The notes beneath the pieces are model-generated. The model was not told the origin of the DNA. It searched no databases and worked only from the letters and a program-made list of their open reading frames with translations. A program made the translations under genes and the position numbers. A stretch of DNA of 64,000 bases from an uncultured Parabacteroides sp. (GTDB taxonomy: Bacteria > Bacteroidota > Bacteroidia > Bacteroidales > Tannerellaceae): positions 62,001 to 126,000 of the forward strand of contig CALCST010000017.1 in assembly GCA_937894065.1 (NCBI GenBank). Direction: 5' to 3'. Positions 55,025 to 63,947 of the stretch are shown here, piece after piece; the stretch's first letter is position 1; each line of letters starts with the position of its first letter.

Positions 55025-56197
55025 TCAAACTGTCTGACCTACTGTCTGAAGATAGTTCTTCAATGGATTAACATACATTTCTAATATTTTAGTTCGAAGG
55101 AATGCTTCATCCTTATTAGGCAAAACTATTTTATCCAATTGACCTTGCATATAAGATTCAAAATTCTTCTTTTCCTTCACACTATAATGACTGCTAAACC
55201 TATGAGAACCTGTCAGCAAATCATAGGCAACATAATTACCAGGATAGAATCTGTAATTCTTATATATTTCCTTATCGATTATAGCTGCTACAGAAGCAAA
55301 GAGTTCATTCCTATCCATAGTTGGGTCAAGCGATTTTATTGCATCATTAATAGGACCTGCAATAGTAAAATGCACTCTTCCCTTATAAGACAATATACCT
55401 GTTTCCATATTCAGCAAATCATCTCTTTGAGTTTTATGATAGTTAGGATCATCTCTCTTCTGCTGAAATTCTTTTGCTTTCAGATAATCACAAGGGTCAT
55501 ACTCATAAGATATGGAAACCGGAACAATATTAAGAGAAACTAGGGTTGACAAGATATCATTTCCTCCAGCCATAGCAAGCATCTTAAGCAAACTTGGCTG
55601 CGTACGGTCGTTGGAATCTTTAGCACGGCCTTCACGCTGAGCAATCCATACAGACTCACCTGTTTCCTTTATAGTTTTATTTATATATGCAGACAGTGTC
55701 CCGCTAACTTCAAGCATCTGTCTAACCGAAACACCTCGTTTCACAATAAAACTATTGTTCAAACGAACCAAAGTTTCAATCCAAGGACGAATCAGCAGAT
55801 TATCACCGATAGCTACTTGAGTCATGCCATATCCAACCTCATAAAGCAATACATTAAGGAATGACGCATCCAAAACAATGTCTCGATGATTTGACATAAA
55901 TGTACATGCAGGCTTTCCTTCCGGCAATCGGCTTCTACCTGAAACTGTGAGCGAGAATGTGGTCTTTTTCGCAACAGTCATAACTGCATCATAGGACAGC
56001 GTTGACTTAAACTGCTCCTTTGTCTGACATGAACGCATAGCTGCAGCAAACTGTTCCCAGTCCATATTAGGTTTAATGTAACGAATTGCTCGTTTAAAGT
56101 CGTCATTAGCCAGCAGTTCTTCTATAGCACCCTTCACTTCACTTTGGTTCAGCGGTCGGATGTCCTCAAAATTTGGGGAAACTGTTTCTATATCCAT
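55025..56197 (-). CDS. 1-Acylglycerol-phosphate acyltransferase-like protein
   Basis: Acyltransferase of 390 residues, read from the ATG at 56197 (MDIETVSPNFEDIRPLNQ); the longer frame opens with TTG. The catalytic block is FMSNHRDIVLDASF (His and Asp six apart), followed by NNSFIVKRGVSVRQM and SVWIAQREGRAKDSNDRTQ (glycerophosphate-binding Arg/Glu region) and VPVSISYEYDPCDYLKAKEF. The N-terminal 80 residues are helical and family-specific. No membrane span is obvious. The acceptor is not determinable. It follows ddl by 110 bp. Confidence 0.85.
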   Translation of the reverse strand: MDIETVSPNFEDIRPLNQSEVKGAIEELLANDDFKRAIRYIKPNMDWEQFAAAMRSCQTKEQFKSTLSYDAVMTVAKKTTFSLTVSGRSRLPEGKPACTFMSNHRDIVLDASFLNVLLYEVGYGMTQVAIGDNLLIRPWIETLVRLNNSFIVKRGVSVRQMLEVSGTLSAYINKTIKETGESVWIAQREGRAKDSNDRTQPSLLKMLAMAGGNDILSTLVSLNIVPVSISYEYDPCDYLKAKEFQQKRDDPNYHKTQRDDLLNMETGILSYKGRVHFTIAGPINDAIKSLDPTMDRNELFASVAAIIDKEIYKNYRFYPGNYVAYDLLTGSHRFSSHYSVKEKKNFESYMQGQLDKIVLPNKDEAFLRTKILEMYVNPLKNYLQTVGQTV

Positions 56198-56307
56198 AAC
56201 TTTTATATTTTCCAACGAGTCTGAGACATATTTATAAAAATATCCACACGTCTTTCAACCCATAATTCTTTAATACTCTCATTAGACTTTTTTCAGTTAC
56301 TCGAAAT

Positions 56308-57303
56308 TCAAATAACTGCTTTATTCAACGAATCCTCAATAATGTCCGTCATAACATCTGTAATATTCAACCCTGCAGCACGGACTTGCTGTGGAATAAA
56401 GCTAGTAGCTGTCATTCCCGGTGTAGTATTTATTTCCAACAACATAGGCTCACCATCTTCCGGAATAATATAATCTACACGTATCAAGCCTTTTGCTCCC
56501 AGAATATCATATATTCTTGATGTTTCACGCTGAATCTTCAAAGTAAGATCTTCAGATAATCTTGCAGGAGTTATTTCCTCAACCTGACCGTTATATTTAG
56601 CGTCGTAATCAAAGAACTCATTGCTCGTTACAACTTCCGTAATCGGGAAAACAACTTCTTTTCCTTTAATCTTATAACAACCGCAAGTCACCTCAGTTCC
56701 TTTTATAAAGCTTTCCAAAACCACTTCTCTGCCTTCAGCAAAAGCCTTATCAACTGCGGCCTGCAAAGCTTCTTTTTCTTTGACTTTGGTTACACCAAAA
56801 CTGCTTCCACCATCATTAGGCTTAACAAATATAGGAAGACCTAGTTGATTCACAGCCTCATCAGCCTCAATTGTCTGTCCGTTCATAAGACGTATAGAAC
56901 GCGCTATCTTAACACCAAAAGCACTCAGATAATGATTACATACATATTTATTAAATGTAAGAGCACTAACCAAGGCACTGCATGAAGAATAAGGGATTCC
57001 TATCATATCAAAATATCCCTGTAGGCGTCCGTCCTCTCCCGGAGTTCCATGTATTGTTATATAAGCAAAGTCAAATTTCTTAACTTCCTGATTTTCACAA
57101 AAACTGAAATCATTCTTATTAATCGGAGTTTCTGTTCCATCAGATAGTCTTACAACCCAATCTTCCTTTTTCAGGATTGCAATATATAAATTATATTTGT
57201 CTTTATCAATAAAAGAATAAATTCCTTCAGCACTTTTTAAGGAAACTACAACTTCTGAAGAATAGCCTCCTGCCACTATTGCTATATTCTTTTTCATAAT
57301 CAT
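56308..57303 (-). CDS. ddl: D-alanine--D-alanine ligase
   Basis: Makes the D-Ala-D-Ala used by MurF. The 331 residues carry the ATP-grasp features: HGTPGEDGRLQGYFDM, FVKPNDGGSSFGVTKV (ATP loop), EEITPARLSEDLTL, GLIRVDYII and LLEINTTPGMT with metal-binding Glu and Asn. Its start ATG at 57303 overlaps the rluD stop (ATGA), although the ATG at 57297 (MKKNIAIVAGG) also fits the family. In this genome ddl is outside the dcw cluster. Confidence 0.96.
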   Translation of the reverse strand: MIMKKNIAIVAGGYSSEVVVSLKSAEGIYSFIDKDKYNLYIAILKKEDWVVRLSDGTETPINKNDFSFCENQEVKKFDFAYITIHGTPGEDGRLQGYFDMIGIPYSSCSALVSALTFNKYVCNHYLSAFGVKIARSIRLMNGQTIEADEAVNQLGLPIFVKPNDGGSSFGVTKVKEKEALQAAVDKAFAEGREVVLESFIKGTEVTCGCYKIKGKEVVFPITEVVTSNEFFDYDAKYNGQVEEITPARLSEDLTLKIQRETSRIYDILGAKGLIRVDYIIPEDGEPMLLEINTTPGMTATSFIPQQVRAAGLNITDVMTDIIEDSLNKAVI

Positions 57304-58379
57304 AACTCTTTAGTTGTTGAATATGTCCGCCATCTATCTATTAGTTGAGCCATATCATCTGCTATTTCAGAATCAAAAAACATTTCTTCTCCTGTACGCG
57401 GATGAACAAAGCCCAAAGTCTTTGCATGAAGAGCCTGACGAGGGCAAATGGCAAAACAATTCTGTACAAATTGTTTATATTTTGAAAATGTTGTTCCTTT
57501 CAATATTTCATTTCCTCCGTAACGCTCATCATTAAAAAGCACATGACCAATATGTTTCATGTGTACACGTATCTGATGCGTACGGCCGGTTTCCAAACGA
57601 CACTCAACCAATGTAACATATCCCAGGCGTTCAAGGACTGTGTAATGCGTAACAGCATATTTACCTTGAGAATTGTCAGGGAAACACATCATTTGCAAAC
57701 GGTCCTTAGGATTGCGTCCGATACTACCGACCACTGTTCCTTCATCTTCCTGAACAATACCCCAAACCAAAGCTCTATATTTTCGCTTTGTAGTCTTGTT
57801 AAAGAACTGAAGACTCAAATGAGCTTTTGCCTCAGGATTCTTGGCAACAACAAGCAAGCCAGAAGTGTCTTTATCTATTCGATGCACCAATCCCATCCTC
57901 GGATTCTTGACATCAAAACGAGGGTCATCTTTAAGATGATATGCCAGAGCGTTCAACATAGTTCCACTCCAGTTTCCCACACCAGGATGCACAACCAAAC
58001 CTGCCGGTTTATTTATAACCAGCAAATCATCATCCTCATATACTATATTTAATGGGATATCTTCAGGAACAATTTCATTTGAATATCGAGGTCTGTCAAG
58101 CACAAGTGTAACCACATCAAATGGCTTAACCCTGTAGTTACTTTTGACCGGGACATCATTAACGCGTATAGCTCCAGCTTCAGCAGCCTGCTGTATACGG
58201 TTTCGGGTAGTATTGGTCATACGGTCAACAAGGAACTTGTCAACACGCAAAAGTTTCTGTCCCTTATCTGCCACAAAACGAAAATGCTCGTATTCTTCCG
58301 GTTGAGCTTCCTCCTCTGAAAAATCCAAGAAATCTTCGTCTAACGAATCGTCGTCAATATCATTAATAAAATCACTCAT
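57300..58379 (-). CDS. rluD: 23S rRNA pseudouridine synthase (RluA family, RluD type)
   Basis: Converts uridines of 23S rRNA to pseudouridine. The 359 residues, from the ATG at 58379 (MSDFINDIDDDSLDEDFLDF), begin with a long acidic N-terminal tail, followed by an S4 RNA-binding domain (RVDKFLVDRMTNTTRNRIQ). The catalytic domain has PAGLVVHPG and the key GLVHRIDKDTSGLLVVAK with the catalytic aspartate. It lies 2 bp after the PASTA gene and overlaps ddl. RluD is the most likely member; other RluA-type targets remain possible. Confidence 0.9.
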   Translation of the reverse strand: MSDFINDIDDDSLDEDFLDFSEEEAQPEEYEHFRFVADKGQKLLRVDKFLVDRMTNTTRNRIQQAAEAGAIRVNDVPVKSNYRVKPFDVVTLVLDRPRYSNEIVPEDIPLNIVYEDDDLLVINKPAGLVVHPGVGNWSGTMLNALAYHLKDDPRFDVKNPRMGLVHRIDKDTSGLLVVAKNPEAKAHLSLQFFNKTTKRKYRALVWGIVQEDEGTVVGSIGRNPKDRLQMMCFPDNSQGKYAVTHYTVLERLGYVTLVECRLETGRTHQIRVHMKHIGHVLFNDERYGGNEILKGTTFSKYKQFVQNCFAICPRQALHAKTLGFVHPRTGEEMFFDSEIADDMAQLIDRWRTYSTTKEL

Positions 58380-58381
58380 TT

Positions 58382-59011
58382 TCAAAACCACTTTTCAAGA
58401 TCACTATCCAACGATTCAACAGGAGCCATATCCAAACTATCTATTGCCAGTGAATCAACAACATCCTGACCATTACTTACAACTAATGTTATTGTTGAAG
58501 ACAACGGAACTTTCTCGCCTTTCGGTATCATAACCGCATTTCGCTCAACACCTATTGCCAAGTCTTTATATTCTCCTGGGACAAACTTAACTTCTATCTT
58601 CTTAAATCCAAGTGAACGCAACACTGCATAAGCCTGACGAAAAGACAAATCGGCTACTTCCGGCATTGAAGCCATCTGAGCTGTCAAGGCATTTATTGTA
58701 ACAAAAACTATTCGTCCTTGTTTTACTTTCGAACCAGCCTCCGGCACAACCTCCACAATATCTCCCGGATTTACATCTTTTGAAAACACAGAATCTATAA
58801 CATTATAGCGAAGACCTGAATTTGCAAATAATTTCTCAGCATTTTCCAACGACAAACCTTTCACATCAGGAACAACAACAGCCTCGTTATGACGCGTATA
58901 ACTATCAAGCCAGCTTAAAGTTCCATAAACCAAAGCACAGCCAACAACTATCATCAACAAAAAATTCCATACAAAAGGATTCTTGATAAACCTTATTCCC
59001 CAATTGTCCAT
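58382..59011 (-). CDS. PASTA-domain membrane protein
   Basis: Bitopic protein of 209 residues: a short cytoplasmic start (MDNWGIRFIKNPFVW), one transmembrane helix (about 15-36, NFLLMIVVGCALVYGTLSWL), then two PASTA domains. The first begins VVVPDVKGLSLENAEKLFAN (about 46) and the second MPEVADLSFRQAYAVLRSLG (about 114). PASTA domains bind peptidoglycan or muropeptides in other bacteria. The gene is not fused to a kinase or PBP. It leads the unit PASTA protein-rluD-ddl and has a -7 box at 59091-59098. Confidence 0.9.
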   Translation of the reverse strand: MDNWGIRFIKNPFVWNFLLMIVVGCALVYGTLSWLDSYTRHNEAVVVPDVKGLSLENAEKLFANSGLRYNVIDSVFSKDVNPGDIVEVVPEAGSKVKQGRIVFVTINALTAQMASMPEVADLSFRQAYAVLRSLGFKKIEVKFVPGEYKDLAIGVERNAVMIPKGEKVPLSSTITLVVSNGQDVVDSLAIDSLDMAPVESLDSDLEKWF

Positions 59012-59090
59012 TTTCTATTGTTCTTGTTTTTGAGTTAAAAGACTTGAGTTGCGACTACAAACACAACTCATAACCAATAACAAAGATACG

Positions 59091-59098
59091 TATAAAAA
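59091..59098 (-). promoter_or_regulatory. -7 box of the PASTA-rluD-ddl unit
   Basis: TATCTTTG on the minus strand fits the consensus well. The -33 position falls in the rpmH terminator and shows no clear TTTG. Confidence 0.45.
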
Positions 59099-59102
59099 CA
59101 AA

Positions 59103-59137
59103 GAAAGTAAAGGCTTTCATATAAAACCTTTACTTTC
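59103..59137 (-). terminator. Terminator after rpmH
   Basis: GAAAGTAAAGG (59103-59113) and CCTTTACTTTC (59127-59137) make a perfect 11-bp stem with a 13-nt loop. On the minus strand it is followed by TTTGTTTTTATAC. Confidence 0.8.
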
Positions 59138-59166
59138 ACTAAATCTTTTACGTTCCGCAAACAGAA

Positions 59167-59319
59167 TTATCCGTTGTATTCGTCAGATACTGTCAATTTT
59201 GCTCTACCTTTTGCGCGACGAGCAGCCAATACGCGACGGCCATTAGCTGTAGCCATTCTTGAACGGAAACCGTGTTTGTTCTTTCTTTTTCTGTTAGATG
59301 GTTGGAATGTTCTTTTCAT
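59167..59319 (-). CDS. rpmH: 50S ribosomal protein L34
   Basis: Complete 50-residue gene: [20 protein letters not shown] at the start, [17 protein letters not shown] near the end, stop TAA at 59167. This is the standard L34 sequence with the Bacteroidetes tail DEYNG. It has its own promoter (59363-59393) and terminator. No dnaA, rnpA or yidC genes lie nearby, so it does not mark the origin region here. Confidence 0.98.
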   Translation of the reverse strand: MKRTFQPSNRKRKNKHGFRSRMATANGRRVLAARRAKGRAKLTVSDEYNG

Positions 59320-59362
59320 CGTTTCTATTTTTATTTAATTATTTGCATACCAATTCGAGCCG

Positions 59363-59393
59363 CAAAGATAGAGCCTTTTTTTTAATAAACAAA
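59363..59393 (-). promoter_or_regulatory. Promoter of rpmH
   Basis: TTTG (59390-59393), a 19-bp spacer and TATCTTTG (59363-59370) on the minus strand give a perfect Bacteroides promoter, 44 bp before the start. Confidence 0.8.
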
Positions 59394-59486
59394 GAATTAG
59401 CAGAATAATTTTTGTCAAGTTTATTTCCGTACCTACTGAAACCCTCTATATTTACCGATATCCGGCAATATTAATGTTCAGGTTAC

Positions 59487-59518
59487 GAGTTGACAACAAA
59501 GCAAGTTGACAAGAATTT
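59487..59518. repeat. Short octamer-phased run after the TPR gene
   Basis: GAGTTGAC, AACAAAGC, AAGTTGAC and AAGAATTT follow in an 8-bp register at 59487, 59495, 59503 and 59511, downstream of the TPR gene. Confidence 0.5.
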
Positions 59519-59552
59519 TCAGACAATTACATTATAAGAATGTAAGGAAAAA

Positions 59553-60518
59553 TCAAAATATTCCTCCTTTATACATGTTTCCGAAATTAGAATGCTGACC
59601 ATTACACATTTGAGCAACCTCTCCATTCGGATTTAGTTCAACAGATTTTTTCACATCCTCAAATGCTCCTTTTTTATCTCCAAGGATATTTCTGATACGT
59701 CCTCTTTCTGCGTATAAGGCTCCAGACTCGGTATTAACTTCAATCGCTTCATCAATAAAAGCCAGAGCATCTTCATTTTTACCCAAAGCCGTCATCAAAC
59801 TACTTTTAAGCAAATATGCATCTATTTGGAAAGGATTCAATTCCAACACATAAGAAAAATCCGCCTCTGCTTTTTCCGCATCATTCATAAGAGCATGAAC
59901 TCTTCCTCGCAGCAAATATGCAGTTTCTTCCTCCGGTGTCAGTTCTATAACTTTCGAAATATCTTCCAAAGCTTCTTTTCCCTGACGCATTAGCAAAAAC
60001 ACTTCAGCTCTCAACTGATATGCTCCTGCAAAATCATCTTTCAAAGCTATAGCTTTTGTTAGATCAGCAATAGCACCAAAAACATCTCCAGTTGCTTTCT
60101 TTGCCTTTGCCATTTGGAAATATGCCATATAATTATCCGGGTCAACAGATATTATAGCCTGACAATCCGCAGGGACTTCAGAGTCACGGTCCAACAAAAA
60201 CAATATGTGTATTCTGATAAGACGAGCCTCAATATTTTCCGGTTCAAGCTCAACCATTTTATTCGCCTGAAGCAATGCCTCTTCCGGTTTTCCAAATGAA
60301 AGATATGCCGATGCAAGCAAAGTACGTGTTTCCATATCTTCCTTTATATTTAAAGCTTCAGTAAAACACTTTATCGCATAAGGCAATTTTCCACACATTT
60401 TTGTAGCACGTATTCCATCATATTTCAATATATCGAAATTCTTCTCTTCATTACGTGCTTTCAATTCTTCTTCTGTTTCTTCTTTACCGGAAAATATAGA
60501 CTTAAAAAAATTCACCAT
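59553..60518 (-). CDS. Tetratricopeptide-repeat protein
   Basis: Helical-repeat protein of 321 residues with no signal peptide (MVNFFKSIFSGKEETEEELK). After a charged start there are about seven TPR units from residue 35 on, with recurring words such as AIKCFTEALNIKEDMETRTL, AYFQMAKAKKATGDVFGAIA and AYQLRAEVFLLMRQGKEALE. TPR proteins act as scaffolds, and the partner is unknown. A TACCTTTG -7 box (60602-60609) lies about 85 bp upstream. It ends in NMYKGGIF. It is not in an operon. Confidence 0.88.
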   Translation of the reverse strand: MVNFFKSIFSGKEETEEELKARNEEKNFDILKYDGIRATKMCGKLPYAIKCFTEALNIKEDMETRTLLASAYLSFGKPEEALLQANKMVELEPENIEARLIRIHILFLLDRDSEVPADCQAIISVDPDNYMAYFQMAKAKKATGDVFGAIADLTKAIALKDDFAGAYQLRAEVFLLMRQGKEALEDISKVIELTPEEETAYLLRGRVHALMNDAEKAEADFSYVLELNPFQIDAYLLKSSLMTALGKNEDALAFIDEAIEVNTESGALYAERGRIRNILGDKKGAFEDVKKSVELNPNGEVAQMCNGQHSNFGNMYKGGIF

Positions 60519-60601
60519 ACTAATTACTGATTTCTTGTTTTTAAACTTTACCTTTTCTGTTTTCAGACAAGATGATAGGACTCAAAAACATATAGGCTTG
60601 G

Positions 60602-60609
60602 CAAAGGTA
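60602..60609 (-). promoter_or_regulatory. -7 box of the TPR gene
   Basis: TACCTTTG on the minus strand matches TAnnTTTG; the -33 region shows only TTTTCG at a 19-bp distance. Confidence 0.4.
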
Positions 60610-60838
60610 GAAAAAATCAATATTAATACGAAAATTATATAATCCAAGTTTTGTCTGGCCCAACTTTCATTAGACAGGTTTACAATATCAAATAAGCCTT
60701 ATGTTAAAAAACATTCAAACTTCACAACAATCACCTATATATCAACAAAGTAAAGAAATTATGAAACTAACAACGGTAAACTCTCTGTATATAATCAGGT
60801 AAAAAAGGGCACAGAAATTATAACGACGTAATGTTTCA

Positions 60839-60904
60839 AAAAAAGGTCGGCAGCTTTCCCAAAAAACATCGTAGTGTTTCTGAAAAAAGATGCCGACCTT
60901 TTTT
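60839..60904. terminator. Long hairpin with A/T flanks
   Basis: AAAAAAGGTCGGCA (60839-60852) and TGCCGACCTTTTTT (60891-60904) pair perfectly over 14 bp. The 38-nt loop contains ACATCGTAGTGTTT, a word shared with the terminator at 31.2 kb. It could terminate on either strand, but no gene ends close by. Confidence 0.6.
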
Positions 60905-60934
60905 CTGTAATATCCTATTAGAATCTGCCTAAAT

Positions 60935-61015
60935 TTACATCCGAATGTAATTCAAATTACTTCCGAAAAGAAAATGATTTTGTTCCGAAAGAAAAACACA
61001 TTACTTACGGAAGGA
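60935..61015. repeat. 22-bp-period tandem array, CTTCCGAAAG core (second locus)
   Basis: Cores are centred at 60942.5, 60964.5, 60986.5 and 61008.5: three steps of exactly 22 bp. They read ACATCCGAATGT, CTTCCGAAAAG, GTTCCGAAAG and CTTACGGAAG. Core and period match the array at 23.1 kb. Confidence 0.8.
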
Positions 61016-61096
61016 ATTCAAGCATAAATCTATACATATTTGCCCGCAAATATATCCGAACCTACGTCTGCGTGGGGCAATATATAAATAAAAATA

Positions 61097-61128
61097 GGGC
61101 CGAACCTACGGACAAATAGGTTCGGCCC
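61097..61128 (-). terminator. Terminator after the carboxyltransferase gene
   Basis: GGGCCGAACCTA (61097-61108) and TAGGTTCGGCCC (61117-61128) form a 12-bp stem with an 8-nt loop; TATTTTTATTT follows on the minus strand. Confidence 0.85.
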
Positions 61129-61196
61129 CAGAAATATTTTATATGAACTAAAACAAAATTCCGTTCATACCTTTTTTAGTAAAAGAACAAATCTTC

Positions 61197-63059
61197 TTAT
61201 TCCAATTCAAACAAAGGAGCATCTGCAGCAACTGCATCACCCTCTGAAACAAGAATTTGCTTAATTGTGCCAGGATAATCAGACAAAATACTGTTTTCCA
61301 TCTTCATGGCTTCAAGAACAAGCATTTCCTGATTACGTTTGACAACATCGCCTTCCTTAACCTTGATAGCTATAACACGTCCAGGCATTGGAGCAGAAAT
61401 TACATGACCGGTAATAGGACGATGAGTTTCAGCCTTAGGAGCAGCTTCTTCTTTTACAGGAGCAGCAACTTCTTCTTTCTGCATCTGAGCTTGATATTTA
61501 GCCTTCTTAACACCAGTCAGATATGATTTAGCAACCAATGGGAACAATTCAAGAAGCAAAACTTCTTTTTCATTTTCCGCCAATTTCACTCCGCCGCAAT
61601 CCTCAAGTTCCGGATTAGGCTGCATCTGATATTTTGAAGTATCATACGGAGTTTCTTCACGTACGCCAGCAATTTTCAGACGGAAATCTGGGTCAACAGG
61701 TATAGGAGTCTTTCCATATTCACCTTTTACCAAATTAACGAACTGATTTGAAACATTTGAATAAACCGGTTTTCCGTTCTTTATATCCAAAGCACAGTTT
61801 ACAGCCTGAGCGCCGACAATCTGGCTTGTTGGAGTAACCAACGGTGGCAAACCTGCATCCAAACGAACATGAGGGATCAGTTTCATTGCCTGTTCCAGGA
61901 TAGATTCAGCTTTCAACTGCTTCAACTGAGCAACCATATTTGTGTACATACCACCTGGAATTTCCGCATTCTTAACCAATTCGTTTGGTTTCGGAAAATT
62001 GAAATATGCTTCAATCTTGTGGCAAACGTCCAGCAATTCTTCTTCTTTGTCAGCGCGGGCAAGTTCGATAGCCTTGTCAAACAAAGAATCTATTTCAGCA
62101 GGCAATGTATCAGTCAACGGATTGAAAGGATTCGGGAATTGTTTTACCGCATCAAAAGCTTCCAATTCTTTTCTGATTTCTTTCAGCTCGACATTGATTT
62201 TTGCTACAGCTTCCATATTGATACCCAAATCAATACCCATCTTTTTACAGAAGATATAGATAAGCTCAATAGCAGGAGCAGCCGGACCTCCGGCAAAATA
62301 CCACATATTAGTATCAACAATATCAACACCGTTTACAATAGCAGTAAGAACTGAAGCCAATCCGTATCCTGGAGTACAATGTGTATGGAAATCAACCGGA
62401 ATGCTTAGATTCTTTTTGAACAATCTGATTAAACCGCCAACACGACGAGGAGGAATCAAACCACTCATGTCTTTGATTGTAATCATATCGGCTCCGAGAG
62501 CTTCCATTTCTTTTGCCTTCTTCAGGAAATATTCATCTGTAAACACTGCTTTTGGAAGTTTCTTTCCTTTCAAAGCAGCTTTCACTCTTTCAGCGAAAGT
62601 AAAATGCGGATCTATAGTATAACAAACAGCACAGTCAGCAATTCCGCCATACTTACGTACATACTTGATTGTAGACTTTACGTTGTTAACATCATTCAAA
62701 GCGTCGAATATACGCATTATGCCCAAACCGGACTCGATTGAATTCCGGCAAAATCCTTCAATAATCTCATCAGTATAAGGACTATAGCCGAAGAGATTTC
62801 GTCCTCTGGATAAAGCTGTCAACTTAGAAACATCCCCAACTGCTGCTTTAATTTTCTCAAGTCGATCCCAAGGATTTTCATTCAAATAACGCATAACTGA
62901 ATCTGGAACGGCTCCACCCCATACTTCCATTGCAAAGAAACCTGCATCTTTATAGAATGGTAACACACGTTCAATCTGAGACTGTTTCATTCTGGTTGCA
63001 AATGATGATTGCTGTCCGTCTCTCAGCGTTAAATCTCGAATCAAAAGTTTCTGTGACAT
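61197..63059 (-). CDS. Carboxyltransferase with biotin domain (oxaloacetate decarboxylase alpha / pyruvate carboxylase B type)
   Basis: Cytoplasmic carboxyltransferase of 620 residues. The TIM-barrel domain opens LLIRDLTLRDGQQSSFATRM with the metal and substrate aspartate. It continues with GADMITIKDMSGLIPPRR (carboxylated lysine site) and VDFHTHCTPGYGLASVLT (metal histidines). A conserved helical domain follows, then a Pro/Ala linker (about 530-555) and a biotinyl domain with EAMKMEN, where K586 is the biotin acceptor. In Bacteroidetes this protein is annotated as oxaloacetate decarboxylase alpha or pyruvate carboxylase subunit B. It is transcribed away from oadG and from a second alpha-type gene at the window end. 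Confidence 0.92.
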   Translation of the reverse strand: MSQKLLIRDLTLRDGQQSSFATRMKQSQIERVLPFYKDAGFFAMEVWGGAVPDSVMRYLNENPWDRLEKIKAAVGDVSKLTALSRGRNLFGYSPYTDEIIEGFCRNSIESGLGIMRIFDALNDVNNVKSTIKYVRKYGGIADCAVCYTIDPHFTFAERVKAALKGKKLPKAVFTDEYFLKKAKEMEALGADMITIKDMSGLIPPRRVGGLIRLFKKNLSIPVDFHTHCTPGYGLASVLTAIVNGVDIVDTNMWYFAGGPAAPAIELIYIFCKKMGIDLGINMEAVAKINVELKEIRKELEAFDAVKQFPNPFNPLTDTLPAEIDSLFDKAIELARADKEEELLDVCHKIEAYFNFPKPNELVKNAEIPGGMYTNMVAQLKQLKAESILEQAMKLIPHVRLDAGLPPLVTPTSQIVGAQAVNCALDIKNGKPVYSNVSNQFVNLVKGEYGKTPIPVDPDFRLKIAGVREETPYDTSKYQMQPNPELEDCGGVKLAENEKEVLLLELFPLVAKSYLTGVKKAKYQAQMQKEEVAAPVKEEAAPKAETHRPITGHVISAPMPGRVIAIKVKEGDVVKRNQEMLVLEAMKMENSILSDYPGTIKQILVSEGDAVAADAPLFELE

Positions 63060-63197
63060 AGTTTTCTATTTTATTTCAAAGACAATAGCCAACTTAGATT
63101 ATTGTTTCAAATCTCACCAGCTCAATGGAAATTTGAACCTCCTAATAAGCTTTTCTTCAAAAATTGATTAAAATCAAATACCTCTTTAAATCTCTCA

Positions 63198-63225
63198 CAA
63201 AGGTAATAAATTCTTAAAAAACCAA
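63198..63225 (-). promoter_or_regulatory. Promoter of the leftward carboxyltransferase
   Basis: TTG (63223-63225), a 17-bp spacer and TACCTTTG (63198-63205) on the minus strand. The spacing is slightly short; the -7 box is good. Confidence 0.5.
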
Positions 63226-63552
63226 TATATACACATATCTATATAAATGGACTTTATAATAGAAAATATTACCTTTACATATCTTTATTTTACGGTGGAA
63301 AATTATCAAAAAGTTATCACATAAACAAGAGATACACAATATCTTTATGTAATTTTTATCATTATGTCAATAAATATTTAACCACACAAAAAGTTTATAT
63401 TTCACGACACTGAATATTATTATAGAAATACGTTTAAATTATATCTTATCTATTTATAACAAAATAAGATATTTATATAACATTAATAAATTCACAAGGC
63501 TACTACACTTACAAAATATCACAAATATCAGCTGTTAGATAAAATATTTTTA

Positions 63553-63560
63553 TATATTTG
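63553..63560 (+). promoter_or_regulatory. -7 box of the oadG operon
   Basis: TATATTTG fits TAnnTTTG, 66 bp before the oadG start. No strong -33 element is visible. Confidence 0.45.
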
Positions 63561-63626
63561 CATTGCTAAAAATAGGCAGACACATTGTTAAACCTCAAAT
63601 AAACAGTGCTTTTAATTAAATATATT

Positions 63627-63896
63627 ATGGAAAACTTAGGAACAGGTCTATTACTTATGATAGTTGGAATGACAACAGTTTTCGCCATTCTTCTTATCGT
63701 TATTTATTTAGGGAAAGGACTAATTATACTTGTAAATAAGTATGCTCCCGAAGAAGTGAAAATTCAACCATCAAAAAATTTAAAACAAACAAACTCTCCC
63801 TCAAATCTTCCTAACGAAGAAGTTGCTGCAATTATTTCAGCTGTAAGCATTATTACCCATGGTAGAGGGAAAGTCACAAAAATAGAAAAAGCTTAG
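63627..63896 (+). CDS. oadG: Oxaloacetate decarboxylase gamma-type subunit (OadG family)
   Basis: Small membrane protein of 89 residues from the ATG at 63627 (MENLGTGLLLMIVGMTTVFA); the frame upstream opens with GTG. One transmembrane helix (about 7-33) is followed by a polar tail with EVAAIISAVSIITHGRGKV, the region that in OadG contacts the alpha and beta subunits. It is the first gene of a plus-strand unit and is followed after 51 bp by a carboxyltransferase start, the order of Na+-pumping decarboxylase operons. Confidence 0.85.
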   Translation: MENLGTGLLLMIVGMTTVFAILLIVIYLGKGLIILVNKYAPEEVKIQPSKNLKQTNSPSNLPNEEVAAIISAVSIITHGRGKVTKIEKA

Positions 63897-63947
63897 AACA
63901 ATCCTTATAAATACTTTAATGTACAACCTTTTTTACAATATAATATC

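Larger units (their letters stand above)
60519..61196. other. 678-bp gap between the carboxyltransferase and TPR genes
   Basis: It holds the TPR promoter (60602-60609), a long hairpin (60839-60904) of unclear ownership, a 22-bp palindromic array (60935-61015) and the terminator of the carboxyltransferase gene (61097-61128). A 33-codon frame (60701-60802, plus) ahead of the hairpin has no family resemblance and no good promoter. Confidence 0.7.
63060..63626. other. 567-bp divergent gap between the two carboxyltransferase units
   Basis: AT-rich, with a minus promoter (63198-63225) serving the leftward gene and a plus -7 box (63553-63560) serving oadG. The leftward transcript would carry a leader of about 130 nt. 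I see no gene, RNA gene or clear hairpin. Confidence 0.7.

Noticed and set aside
59167..59319. rpmH as a marker for the replication origin
   Set aside because: None of the usual origin genes (dnaA, rnpA, yidC, dnaN) is in the window.
60701..60802. 33-codon plus-strand frame ahead of a hairpin
   Set aside because: A start, stop and downstream hairpin are present, but there is no good promoter and no family resemblance; chance is more likely.
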